Positions 28,606-39,700 of a stretch of 40,774 bases of DNA are shown here, piece after piece. Below the pieces are notes generated by a model that worked only from the letters and a program-made list of their open reading frames with translations, made no database searches and was not told the origin of the DNA. The DNA comes from Saprospiraceae bacterium (GTDB lineage: Bacteria > Bacteroidota > Bacteroidia > Chitinophagales > Saprospiraceae), in assembly GCA_013214265.1 (NCBI GenBank), contig JABSSK010000004.1, positions 1 through 40,774 of the forward strand, written 5' to 3'. Within the stretch, counting starts at the first letter, position 1; every line of letters starts with the position of its first letter. The position numbers were made by a program, and so were the translations under genes.

Positions 28606-31557
28606 ATGAAACTTAGAGTCGACACTTGCCCAAAATGGGCGCTCCTTGTCGTAGCTTTGTTGTTTAGCAACATGGCTTTGGCTCAACGCACCGTTGTTGG
28701 TGTAGTTACAGATGCCGAAAATGGAGAGCCACTGATCGGAGCAAACGTTTTAGTCGTTGGCACCACAACAGGTGCCGTTACTGACATCGACGGGTCTTAT
28801 TCTTTGGATGTGCCCGGTGATGCCACCCAATTAGAGTTCTCCTATACGGGGTACACAACACAAACCATCACACTTGGTGCGACAAATGAACTCAAACTTT
28901 CACTCCGTGCAGGTGAAACGCTGGATGAGATCATTGTTGTTGGTTATGGAACACAGCGTAAGCGTGATCTTACTGGATCCGTAGCATCGTTGGATGAAAA
29001 GGATTTCAACCAAGGTGTTATTGTTGCGCCTGACCAATTGATTCAAGGACGTACACCTGGTGTACAGGTTGTAAACAATAGTGGTCAGCCTGGTGGTGCA
29101 ACTACGGTTCGTATCCGTGGTAATGCATCTATTCGTGCCGGTAATGCGCCTCTTTTTGTAGTTGATGGTGTTCAGCTTAGCGGAGCTTCAACTAAGCCGG
29201 GAACAAATGCCGGAGGTTTGGGTGCTACGCCTCCTTCTAACCCACTGAACTACTTGAACCCAAATGATATTGAGTCCATTCAGGTCCTTAAGGATGCCTC
29301 AGCGACTGCTATCTACGGTTCTCGTGGTGCTAATGGTGTGGTTTTGATCACCACTAAGAGAGGACAATCAGGTGACCCACGCGTAAGCGTTAATACCTCC
29401 CTTGGCTTCTCAGGTGTTCTTCGTAAGTACGATGTGCTTGATGGTGACGAATACCGGGATGCGCTACGTCAGTATGGATTATCTAGCGGTGATTTTGGTG
29501 GGAATGTAGACGCTTTCGATGAAATTACCCAAACAGGTGTGGTTAACAACCACACGGTTGCAGTAAGTGGCGGTACAGACAAAGGTCGTTACCGGGTTTC
29601 TGTAGGCTATTTTGATCAGGATGGTATTATAAAGAATAACAACTTGACGCGCCTGAGTGCTAACATTAATGGTTCCTACAAGGTACTGAAAAATGATCGT
29701 TTGCAGTTAGATTTCAACTTGATCGCTTCTCGTACAGACGAGAATGCTCCTTCGATTTCAACGAATGCTGGTTTCCGAGGATCTTTGGTAGGTAACGCGC
29801 TGCAGTGGAACCCTACTCATCCATTGTACAACGCTGACGGGTCACCAATTATCATCCCTCAGTTCGGTAACTTTACGAACCCAGTAGCATTATTAGATGC
29901 TTTCGATGATAGAGTTGAAACAACAGACCTAATCTTTAGTATTGCGCCTTCTTTCAAAATTTCGGATAATCTGACTTATAAGCTTTCTTATGGTCTGAAT
30001 ACAGGTATTGGTTCTCGTCGTACGCAAATAAAAGGGTACTTGAACCTAGAGAATATCGAAGGTCGCGGGTTGGCATCATTCAACGAGACTACCAACAAGC
30101 AGCAAATCGTTACGAATACGTTACAGTACAACAACGATTTTGGTGGAATTAACTTCACTGGTCTTCTTGGTTATGAGTACCAATTGACCGAAGGTCGGGG
30201 TATTGGGTTTTCTGCTCAAGATTTCATCGTTGATGATATTGACTTTACTAATATTTTCCAAAACTCTACGCAAGGTAGCCGAGGTGTTGGTTCTGGACAA
30301 GGTCCTGATCAAGAACTACAATCATTCTTTGGTCGTGTGAACTTTAACATCAAGGATCGTTTCTTGGTAACAGGTACTGTTCGTATTGACGGTTCCAGTA
30401 AGTTCGGTGAAAACAATAAATACGGTACGTTCCCTGCATTCGCTGCAGCTTGGAACTTACATAATGAAGACTTCCTGGCGGGAGGACCTTTCGATAACCT
30501 TAAGTTTCGTGTAGGTTGGGGACAAACAGGTAACTCTGCTTTCCCTGCTGGTGCCGCTCAGGATCAGTTCTCTTTCGGTCAGCAGTCTATCGCTCTGTCC
30601 AACGTGGCTAACCCTGACTTGAGCTGGGAAACAACCACTACGTTCAATGCCGGTTTTGACTTCGCATTGTTCGACTACCGTCTGACGGGTTCTTTGGAGT
30701 ATTTTAACCGTAATAGTGAAGACTTATTATTCCAGTTCCCAACGATTCAGCCAGCACCTGCTGGTTTCTACTGGATCAACCTAGATGGTAATGTAATTAA
30801 CAAAGGGGTTGAATTAGCGTTGAACACAACACTAATCCAGAATGAAAAATTCTCATTTGATTTAGGTGGTAATATTACTTTCCTAGACAACACAATTGAG
30901 AATTATGACGGACCTGCTGTTCGTTATGGTCAGTTATTTGGTCAGGGTATTTCAGGTGCTACTATTCACTTATTACAGAATGGTCAGGCACTGAACTCTT
31001 TCTACCTACGTGATCACATAGAAATTGGTGATGATGGCCAATCTGTATTCGCTAACAACGAAGCACTTTCCTTCTTAGGAGATCCTAACCCAGATGTATT
31101 GTTAGGCTTGAACGCTGGATTATACTATGGTAATTGGTCATTGACAGCTAACTTCAATGGCTCTTTTGGAGCTGATGTTTATAACAACACTAAGAACACC
31201 GTTATTCCTATCGGTAACCTCGGATCTCGTAACATTGATGCGAACCTATTAGGTGGTGAAAACCAAGAAGCTACGTCTAACGCGATCAAATCATCTGATC
31301 GTTACTTAGAGAGTGGAAGCTATCTGAAGTTAGCTAACGCCACACTGGCTTACAACGTAGGAAACATTGGAGATGCAATTAGTGGTGTTAGATTATACGT
31401 GACTGGTCAAAACCTTTTCGTAATTACAGATTACACTGGATTTGATCCTGAGGTGAATACAGTGAATGACTTCAACGGCCTGCCTTCTGCAGGTATTGAA
31501 TATGTTCCTTATCCATCAGCTCGTACAGTTGTATTCGGTGCAACGTTTAATTTCTAA
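28606..31557 (+). CDS. SusC/RagA family TonB-linked outer membrane protein
   Basis: Carboxypeptidase-regulatory-like N-domain (RTVVGVVTDAENGEPLIGANVLVVGTTTGAVTDIDGSYSL), TonB box region LDEIIVVGYGTQRKRDLTGSV, plug VRIRGNASIRAGNAPLFVVDGV, IQVLKDASATAIYGSRGANGVVLITTKRG. Confidence 0.97.
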   Translation: MKLRVDTCPKWALLVVALLFSNMALAQRTVVGVVTDAENGEPLIGANVLVVGTTTGAVTDIDGSYSLDVPGDATQLEFSYTGYTTQTITLGATNELKLSLRAGETLDEIIVVGYGTQRKRDLTGSVASLDEKDFNQGVIVAPDQLIQGRTPGVQVVNNSGQPGGATTVRIRGNASIRAGNAPLFVVDGVQLSGASTKPGTNAGGLGATPPSNPLNYLNPNDIESIQVLKDASATAIYGSRGANGVVLITTKRGQSGDPRVSVNTSLGFSGVLRKYDVLDGDEYRDALRQYGLSSGDFGGNVDAFDEITQTGVVNNHTVAVSGGTDKGRYRVSVGYFDQDGIIKNNNLTRLSANINGSYKVLKNDRLQLDFNLIASRTDENAPSISTNAGFRGSLVGNALQWNPTHPLYNADGSPIIIPQFGNFTNPVALLDAFDDRVETTDLIFSIAPSFKISDNLTYKLSYGLNTGIGSRRTQIKGYLNLENIEGRGLASFNETTNKQQIVTNTLQYNNDFGGINFTGLLGYEYQLTEGRGIGFSAQDFIVDDIDFTNIFQNSTQGSRGVGSGQGPDQELQSFFGRVNFNIKDRFLVTGTVRIDGSSKFGENNKYGTFPAFAAAWNLHNEDFLAGGPFDNLKFRVGWGQTGNSAFPAGAAQDQFSFGQQSIALSNVANPDLSWETTTTFNAGFDFALFDYRLTGSLEYFNRNSEDLLFQFPTIQPAPAGFYWINLDGNVINKGVELALNTTLIQNEKFSFDLGGNITFLDNTIENYDGPAVRYGQLFGQGISGATIHLLQNGQALNSFYLRDHIEIGDDGQSVFANNEALSFLGDPNPDVLLGLNAGLYYGNWSLTANFNGSFGADVYNNTKNTVIPIGNLGSRNIDANLLGGENQEATSNAIKSSDRYLESGSYLKLANATLAYNVGNIGDAISGVRLYVTGQNLFVITDYTGFDPEVNTVNDFNGLPSAGIEYVPYPSARTVVFGATFNF

Positions 31558-31572
31558 AAATTATTCATTTTA

Positions 31573-31610
31573 GAGAATCTGACAAAAAGTCTAGATTTTG
31601 TCAGATTCTC
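31573..31610 (+). promoter_or_regulatory. Perfect 15-bp intercistronic hairpin between susC and susD, without a U-tract
   Basis: GAGAATCTGACAAAA-AGTCTAGA-TTTTGTCAGATTCTC, followed by ATTAATTCTTGC. Confidence 0.75.
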
Positions 31611-31684
31611 ATTAATTCTTGCAGGTTCGATTTATATTTTAGAAATTCTTGAAAGAATTGAAATCTGCTAAAAAGAAGAATTGT

Positions 31685-33208
31685 ATGAAACTATTAGCTA
31701 AATGTTCACTTATCCTTGGTATGGTGGCTCTTATGGGGGCTTGTACAGACCTAGAGGAGGATTTGAACGATAACTTAACCAGATCAGAAGCTGAAACATT
31801 CTTAAATGCGAATACGGACGTTTCTGCTCTATTAGAATCCGCTTATCGTGGATTAGATGGTCCTTTTCAGGATCAAGCTCTTTTTTGGGCTGCTCAAGAG
31901 CACACCACTGACGAAGTGATGGGGCCAACGCGTGGACCAGACTGGGATGATAATGGTATCTGGCGTGTGTTACACGATCACACATGGTCACCTGACCATG
32001 CTTTCTTGGAAAACACGTTTAATCAGCTACTGCAAGTTGTATTTACAACAACTAATATCCTTACTTTCGAAACATCAGCTGCAGAAGCAGCGCAGGCGCG
32101 TTATATTCGTGCTTTCGTTATCTACTGTCTGGTTGACGGATGGGGTCAAGTACCTTTCAGAGAGGCAGGAGGTAATCTTCTTGAAGCGCCTTCTGTATTA
32201 AGTGGTGCTGAAGCTGTTGATTTAATTGTTAGTGAGTGTCAGGCTATCATCAATGATTTGCCAGAAGGTCCTACCCACTTAGCAAATAAAGATGCTGCTC
32301 GTACGCTTTTGATGAAAGCATACCTCAATAAAGGTGCTTTCGCTAACCGTGAAAATCCTACTTTTGATGGAGGTGATATGAATCAAGTTATCTCATTTGC
32401 TGACCAACTGATTAACTCAGGTAAGTACAGCCTTGCAGATAACTTCTTTGATAACTTTGCACCAAACAACGACCAAATCTCCACTGAGAATATCTGGACA
32501 GGAGAAAATGTTGGTGGCTCTCGCTCTGGCAACGTACGCTCTCGTTGGTTCTGTACGCTGCACTACAACCAGAATCCATCGGGTTGGAACGGATTTACCA
32601 CTATTGCTGAGCTGTATAACAAGTTCGAAGGTGGTGACTCGCGCGCAGGTGGTGATTATGCTGGTATGACTGATGTGTCTGGTATCAAGGCTGGTTTCTT
32701 GGTAGGCCAGCAGTTCAATGGCAACGGAGATGCACTGCAAGATCGTAAAGGTAATGCACTTGCATTCACTGAAGAGGTGGCATTAGTTGAAACCGGAAAT
32801 AATTTGGAAGTTACAGGTATTCGTGTGATCAAGTATCCAATTGATTACCTGAACGGCGATAACGTGGATAACGACTTCGTATTTTTCCGCTACGCTGATG
32901 TTTTGCTGATGAAAGCAGAAGCACTTTTGCGCTCTGGTAATGCCGGAGCTGCATTGGACATCGTAAACGAGATTCGTACTAAGCGTGGCGCTGCGCCATT
33001 TGCTTCTCTAGATCTTAATAACCTGCTTGATGAACGTGCACGCGAATTGTACTGGGAAGGACACCGTCGTACTGACTTGATCCGTTTCGGTAAATTCTTG
33101 GATGCATGGACAGACAAGCCAGCTTCAGGTCCTGAGCGTTTGTTATTTGCTATTCCTCCTACGGCACTGGCAGTTAACCCGAACCTGGCTCAGAATCCTG
33201 GATATTAA
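31685..33208 (+). CDS. SusD/RagB family nutrient-binding outer membrane lipoprotein
   Basis: MKLLAKCSLILGMVALMGAC lipoprotein signal; ARYIRAFVIYCLVDGWGQVPF; DFVFFRYADVLLMKAEALLRSG; LDERARELYWEGHRRTDLIRFGKF. The ORF opens at 31649. Confidence 0.96.
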   Translation: MKLLAKCSLILGMVALMGACTDLEEDLNDNLTRSEAETFLNANTDVSALLESAYRGLDGPFQDQALFWAAQEHTTDEVMGPTRGPDWDDNGIWRVLHDHTWSPDHAFLENTFNQLLQVVFTTTNILTFETSAAEAAQARYIRAFVIYCLVDGWGQVPFREAGGNLLEAPSVLSGAEAVDLIVSECQAIINDLPEGPTHLANKDAARTLLMKAYLNKGAFANRENPTFDGGDMNQVISFADQLINSGKYSLADNFFDNFAPNNDQISTENIWTGENVGGSRSGNVRSRWFCTLHYNQNPSGWNGFTTIAELYNKFEGGDSRAGGDYAGMTDVSGIKAGFLVGQQFNGNGDALQDRKGNALAFTEEVALVETGNNLEVTGIRVIKYPIDYLNGDNVDNDFVFFRYADVLLMKAEALLRSGNAGAALDIVNEIRTKRGAAPFASLDLNNLLDERARELYWEGHRRTDLIRFGKFLDAWTDKPASGPERLLFAIPPTALAVNPNLAQNPGY

Positions 33209-33286
33209 TCTGGAATAACTGTGAATTGATATTCCACTTAGTAGGATTCCTATTAGAAAAAAATTCTATTAAGTAGTCTACATGTT

Positions 33287-33323
33287 GATAGGTCATTCGG
33301 CTCCCGAATGACCTATCTTTTTT
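33287..33323 (+). terminator. Strong rho-independent terminator between susD and the first VCBS gene
   Basis: GATAGGTCATTCGG-CTC-CCGAATGACCTATC-TTTTTT: perfect 14-bp stem plus T6. Confidence 0.9.
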
Positions 33324-33341
33324 AACTTCGCAGTTTCAACA

Positions 33342-36300
33342 ATGAAAAAAATGGAGGTTATGAAGCAACTCATTGCAGGGCTCATGTTTGTAGCCCTTTG
33401 GTCATGTTCTGACCATAAAGCATTTGATGATCAAAAACTGCTGAAACTTCTCGATCCTGCTGAAACAGGACTGGTATTCAAGAATCATATTGAAAATACG
33501 GAGGACTTTAACATATTTAGCTACCGAAACTTCTACAACGGTGGGGGTGTGGCGATTGGTGACCTCAATAATGATGGCCTGTCAGATGTTTATATGACTG
33601 CCAATATGGGACCTAATAAGTTATTTCTCAATACTGGAAACTTGACATTTGAGGATATTTCTGAAAAAGCTGGTGTTGGGGGTAATAAAGGATGGAGCAC
33701 AGGCGTGGTTCTTGTCGATATTAATCAGGATGACTGGTTAGACATTTATGTCTGTAATGCCGGATATGTGGAAGGTGATGATCAGGCTAATGAACTATTT
33801 ATAAATCAAAAAGATGGTACGTTTATTGATCAAGCCGAAGCATATGGGCTAGATGAAAAAGGATATACGACCCATGCAGCTTTCTTTGATTACGATCAAG
33901 ACGGAGACTTAGATGTCTATATTCTTAACAACAGCTTTATTCCGGTCAATACCCTCAATTATGCCAACAAGCGAGAACTGCGGGCTCCAGATTGGCCTGT
34001 CAGAGATTTTTTGAAAGGCGGAGGAGATAAACTCCTAAGAAATGACAACGGCCAGTTTTCGGATGTAAGTGAAGAAGCTGGTATCTATGGGAGCTTGGTT
34101 GGGTTTGGATTAGGCATTACAGTAGGAGACATTAATGGCGATTTACTACCAGATATGTATGTGTCTAATGACTTCTTTGAGCGAGATTACCTATATATCA
34201 ATCAGGGTAATGGAACCTTCAAGGAAGATATCAAAAACTGGATGCAGCATATTAGCCTATCATCCATGGGGGCCGATATGGCTGATATCAATAATGACGG
34301 GTATCCTGAAATATTCGTTACCGAAATGCTTCCTGAAACAGATCGTCGCAGAAAAACTACCACTACCTTTGAAAATTTTAATACTTACTATCTAAAGCTT
34401 GAGCGTGATTTCTATCATCAATATATGCAGAACACGTTGCAGCTTAATAATACGGACCAAACGTTTAGTGAGGTAGCTAATTTTAGTGGTGTTGCTGCTT
34501 CTGATTGGAGTTGGGGAGCCCTCATGTTTGATGTTGATAATGATGGATATCGGGATCTTTACGTTTGTAATGGTGTGTATCAAGATGTGACTGATCAGGA
34601 CTTTATTGATTTCTTCGCGAACGATATTGTTCAGAAGATGGCACTCACAGGAGAAAAAGAAGAGATGCAAAATGTAATTGATCGTATGCCTTCTAATCCG
34701 CAAAAGAATAAGCTTTTTCAGAATCAGGGTGACATAACTTTTAAGGACATAGGGGAAGAGTGGGGTATAACCCAACCTTCTTTTTCAAATGGAGCGGCTT
34801 ATGGAGACTTGGATAATGATGGTGATCTCGATCTGGTAGTCAATAACCTGAACATGGACTCTTATCTTTTCGAAAATATGACGAATGAAAAGAGGGCACA
34901 CCATTATTTAACGCTTGAACTCAAAGGAGATGAGGTGAATACCCGTGCCGTTGGTGCTGTGGTAGAACTGTACAAGAATAACGAAATCCTTAGCTTCCAG
35001 CAAATTCCCTTCCGAGGTTTTCAGTCTTCAGTTGACTACCGAATGACCTTTGGATTAGGGACAAATAATAAAGTGGATTCTCTCAAAATAAAATGGCCAA
35101 ACCGGAACATATCTGTATTTACTGACATTCCAACGGATACCCTTTTATTAATTGATTACAATCAAGTGGAGAAAAACCCCCTTGCTCCTTCTTTAGTACA
35201 GGCTGGAAAGAGAAATGATAAATTTGTGAAGCCCGTAGCGGCTAACTTTGATGCACACCAGGAAGATGATTATATTGATTTTTTCCAAGAAGGACTCACG
35301 ATACGCTTATTATCAAAAGAAGGTCCTTGTTCGGTCGTTGGTGATCTGAATGGTGACGGAAAAGATGACATGTTTGTTGGAGGAGCTGCTGGTCAGGAGG
35401 GAACAGTCATGTTGCAGAAAGATGGAGAATTAGTTGCTGTTGAAAACCCATCCATTGGTAAATATGCAGATTTCGAGGATACTGCAGCGCATTTATTTGA
35501 TGCTGATCAGGATGGTGATCTGGATCTGTACATAGGTTCGGGCGGGAATCAGCGTCCTATGCGTGCTCGCTTGTTGCAGGACAGGTTATTCTTAAATGAT
35601 GGTCAAGGCCAGTTTACCCTTTCAGCAAGTGCTATTCCATTGAATGGGTACAATACGGCAGCTGTCGCAAGTTTGGATATCGATCAAGATGGTGATCAAG
35701 ATATTGTTGTAGCTAGCCGTTCCTTTCCTCAACAATACGGTCGTAGCCCTAGATCTTACATTTTTCTAAATGATGGTGCTGCTAATTTTGTAGATGCTAC
35801 CGAAGAATGGGCTCCCGAACTCATTACCGCAGGGATGCTTACAGATGTGAAAGCTGTACAAATTAGTGGGGACGAACGTCCTGAGTTGGTCTTTACTGGG
35901 GAATGGATGGCGCCGTTAATTCTTGGGTATAAGAACGGAAAGTACGAATCTTTTTCTACCAATCTGGAGGACAAATCGGGATGGTGGTATGCCGTTCAGC
36001 CACTAGATGTAGATGGTGACGGCGATCAGGATCTGATTTTGGGTAACCGTGGGGATAATTTCTATTTCCAAGGTACGCAAGAGGAACCCGTCAAGTTATG
36101 GGTTGCTGATTTTGATAATAACCAAACCATTGAAAAAATCATTACCTATACCATTGATGGAGAGGATAAACCTGTAGCAATGAAAAGGGAATTGACAGGT
36201 CAATTGGTAAGCCTTAAGAAAGAGAATCTAAAGCATAATGATTATGCGGATCAAACCATGAATGATTTGTTTTCTCCGGAAGCGCGCGCCAAAGCAGTAG

Positions 36301-36686
36301 TGAGAATAGGAAATTATTTTCAATCAGCTGTTGCCATCAATCAAGGAGATGGTACGTTCGTACTTCAACCTCTTCCCCAAGAGGTACAATTCTCTTGTGT
36401 ATGTGCTATCTATTGCACGGATCTGAATCAGGACCAATTACCAGATCTTATTCTTGCGGGTAATGAAAGTGGATTTTTACCCCAATTCTCTAAGCTAGAT
36501 GCAAGCTATGGTCATATTTTGCTGAATCAGGGTAATGGAGCTTTCTCCGGTATACAGGCCAAGGAATCAGGCTTCTTCGTGCCCGGAGAAGTGCGTACCA
36601 TACAGGGCGTACAGCTGGATGGGCAAGATCATATTTGGGTCGGTAGAAATGACCAGACCCCTATTTTATTTAAAATTCAAGACTAA
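33342..36686 (+). CDS. VCBS/FG-GAP repeat lipoprotein with ASPIC/UnbV domain (CRTAC1-like)
   Basis: Lipoprotein signal (LMFVALWSCSD); many Ca-binding-type D-x-N/D-x-D-G repeats (GDLNNDGLSDVYMTANMGPNKLFLN); RAVGAVVELYKNNEILSFQQIPFRGFQSSVDYRMTFGLG is ASPIC/UnbV-like. Confidence 0.92.
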   Translation: MKKMEVMKQLIAGLMFVALWSCSDHKAFDDQKLLKLLDPAETGLVFKNHIENTEDFNIFSYRNFYNGGGVAIGDLNNDGLSDVYMTANMGPNKLFLNTGNLTFEDISEKAGVGGNKGWSTGVVLVDINQDDWLDIYVCNAGYVEGDDQANELFINQKDGTFIDQAEAYGLDEKGYTTHAAFFDYDQDGDLDVYILNNSFIPVNTLNYANKRELRAPDWPVRDFLKGGGDKLLRNDNGQFSDVSEEAGIYGSLVGFGLGITVGDINGDLLPDMYVSNDFFERDYLYINQGNGTFKEDIKNWMQHISLSSMGADMADINNDGYPEIFVTEMLPETDRRRKTTTTFENFNTYYLKLERDFYHQYMQNTLQLNNTDQTFSEVANFSGVAASDWSWGALMFDVDNDGYRDLYVCNGVYQDVTDQDFIDFFANDIVQKMALTGEKEEMQNVIDRMPSNPQKNKLFQNQGDITFKDIGEEWGITQPSFSNGAAYGDLDNDGDLDLVVNNLNMDSYLFENMTNEKRAHHYLTLELKGDEVNTRAVGAVVELYKNNEILSFQQIPFRGFQSSVDYRMTFGLGTNNKVDSLKIKWPNRNISVFTDIPTDTLLLIDYNQVEKNPLAPSLVQAGKRNDKFVKPVAANFDAHQEDDYIDFFQEGLTIRLLSKEGPCSVVGDLNGDGKDDMFVGGAAGQEGTVMLQKDGELVAVENPSIGKYADFEDTAAHLFDADQDGDLDLYIGSGGNQRPMRARLLQDRLFLNDGQGQFTLSASAIPLNGYNTAAVASLDIDQDGDQDIVVASRSFPQQYGRSPRSYIFLNDGAANFVDATEEWAPELITAGMLTDVKAVQISGDERPELVFTGEWMAPLILGYKNGKYESFSTNLEDKSGWWYAVQPLDVDGDGDQDLILGNRGDNFYFQGTQEEPVKLWVADFDNNQTIEKIITYTIDGEDKPVAMKRELTGQLVSLKKENLKHNDYADQTMNDLFSPEARAKAVVRIGNYFQSAVAINQGDGTFVLQPLPQEVQFSCVCAIYCTDLNQDQLPDLILAGNESGFLPQFSKLDASYGHILLNQGNGAFSGIQAKESGFFVPGEVRTIQGVQLDGQDHIWVGRNDQTPILFKIQD

Positions 36687-36702
36687 AAAGGGTTTGTAAG
36701 AA

Positions 36703-39700
36703 ATGAGGAAGATTCAAGCTACACTTAGAATCATAGGGCTTTGCTGTTTGGGCTTAATGAGCTGTAATCAGGAAACTCCAATCGAAACAGCAAGACCATT
36801 TGCCTTTACCATGCTGAATGGTAATGATATAGGACTCCAGTTCACAAATGAGCCAGAGCAATCCAGTGAATTCAATGTTTTTAATTATATGTACTTCTTC
36901 AATGGTGGGGGTACCGCTGCTGGGGATTTTAACCAAGACGGACGCATTGACCTGTATTTTACGAGTAATATGGGTAAGAATAAATTATTCCTGAACGAAG
37001 GCGACTTGTCTTTTCGTGATGTTTCAGCCGCTGCTGGTATTGAAGGTTCTGGCGGTTGGAAAACAGGTGCATCTGTGGTGGATATTAACCAGGATGGGCT
37101 ACTAGACATTTACGTGAGCCAGATGGGCGATTTTCAAAATGTATCAGGAAAAAATCAACTGTTCATCTGTCAGGGGATTGAGGATGGGATACCTACCTTC
37201 AAGGATCAAGCTGATGCCTACGGGCTAGATCTTGTTCTGTTCGGAACCCAGTCTTCTTTTTTTGATTATGATCTGGACGGTGATCTTGATTTGTTTTTGC
37301 TCAATCATTCTCTGCATGCGAATGGTACTTTCGGGAAGCGTAAAGTCTTTGACGAAACCCATCCAAAAGCAGGAGATCGTTTATTTAGAAACGATAATGG
37401 AACCTTTACGGACGTTACTAGGCAGGCTGGAATTTTCAGTACCGTAATTGGGTATGGCCTAGGGATTGCTACAGGTGATATTAACTTAGACGGATGGCCC
37501 GATATTTATATTGGTAATGATTTTCATGAAAATGACTATTTGTATCTCAATCAACAAGACGGGACATTCAAAGAGGTGTTAAACGAGCAGATTCGGCATA
37601 CCAGCAGGTTCTCTATGGGAGTCGATATGGCCGACCTCAATAACGATGCCTATAGTGAAATCATATCCTTGGATATGCTGCCCGAAGACCCTTTCATCCT
37701 GAAAAGTTCATTGGCCGAAGATTCATACAGTATTTTCAATTTTAAGTTGAGCTACGGGTATAACCATCAATACTCCAGAAACAACCTTCAGCTTAACCAT
37801 GGAGATAATTCATTTAGTGAGATTGGAATCTTTTCTGGAGTTTTTGCTAGTGATTGGTCATGGGCACCTATTTTTCTTGATTTTAACCATGATGGATGGA
37901 AGGACTTGTTTATATCCAACGGTATTCCCCGTCGAATGAATGATATTGACTACATCAATTTCCGCGCAAACAATGAGTTTAGATGGAAACAGCAAACCAA
38001 TAACTTAGAAGAGGATGACTTATCAGTTATCGAAAAGATGCCTCAGATTAAGTTAAAGAATAAATTCTACCAGAACTTGGGAAATCTTCGCTTTGAAGAT
38101 ATCGAAAGTCGGGTAGATAAGGCATCACCTACATTCTCTAACAGTGCGGTTGCGATCGACTTGGATAACGATGGCGACCTGGATATTGTAACCAATAATA
38201 TTTACGATGCCCCCTCTGTTTATAAAAATCTACTCATGGACGGAGCATCTGAGGGCCCAAAAGATTATTTGTCATTGGATTTGGAAGGCACTGTTGGCAA
38301 TCGAGATGGTATTGGAACTCGAGCTATCTTATTCAAAGGGGATGACATATTGTACTTTGAGTACTTCCCCGTTCGGGGTTATCAGTCGAGTACCCAAGTA
38401 CCTTTTCACATTCCGGTTGGTGATAAGTCAGCCATGGATAGCATATTGCTGGTCTGGCCTGATCAGTCAGTTCAGCGACTTGACGCACCTGATTGGAATA
38501 CCACACAAGAAATAAGGTATGATCCGCAGTCTACTCTTTTTGATTGGTCTCTGTTAAAGAATAGAAAAGATCAATCCAATTTTGATTTATCTGATCAGAC
38601 AACCAAGACCGGACTCGACTACGTCCATCAGGAAAATGATTTCATTGAATTTAATCGGGAAGGCTTAATTCCGTTTATGGTATCTGCCGAAGGACCCGGA
38701 GTCGCGATAGGGGATTTGAATCAGGATGGGCTGACGGACATCTTTCTAGGTTCTTCCAAGCGATTTAAGAGTGCTGTGTATTATCAGCAAGATAAAGGAC
38801 AATTTAAAGAATTGTCTATTCCTGCTTTGGGTCAGGATAGCCTTTTTGAAGACGTTGACGCTAAAATGGCTGACTTTAATGGGGATGGTTTGGTGGATAT
38901 TGTGGTTGCAAGTGGTGGAAATGAGTATTGGGGTGAGCAGTCTCCTCGACAACAGCGTCTTTACTGGAATAAGGGAAATGAAACATTCCAGGTAGATACG
39001 ACTGTTTTTGCGGAAGCATTGCTAACAGCAGCGACTGTTCAGGTTGCAGATATCAATGGCGATAAACGTCCTGATATTTTCTTTGGTGCTCGTGCAGAAC
39101 CCTGGAATTATGGGCAAGCACCTACATCATTTCTATATATCAATCAGGGTGACGGTACATTCCGGGAAGTTGCAAAAAGCTATGCCCCTGGCTTATCGAA
39201 TGTGGGCATGATTCGAAGTGCCAACTTTGCTGATGTTGACCAGAATGGTTATCCTGACTTGGTCCTAGCGATGGACTGGGGCCCCGTGATTGCCTTTATG
39301 AACCAGAATGGACGCTTGCGCAAAAAAGTGTTATGGGAAGAGAATGGTTGGTGGAATGTAGTGCGGGTATGTGATCCTGACCAAGATGGGGATATGGATT
39401 TATTGGTTGGAGGTACAGGTGCCAATGCAAAATTACAGCCTTCTGTCGCTGAGCCCGTTCGATTATATATTAATGATTTTGATGATAATAATCAGATCGA
39501 TCAGATCTTGACTTATTACTTAGATGGTAAAGAATATCCCTTTGCTACCTTTGCAGAATTAACAAAACAGCTACCACCACTAAAGAAAAAGTACTTATAC
39601 TCAAAGGATTTAGCCAGAGCTAATCTTACTGATGTTTTTGGTGATAAAAAGTTGGCTAAAGCTAAGGTACTTCAAGTAGAAGAGGCCCGTCATTTGTTTT

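Noticed and set aside
34392-34775. 127-aa minus-strand ORF
   Set aside because: Antisense shadow of the repetitive Asp-rich VCBS coding sequence.
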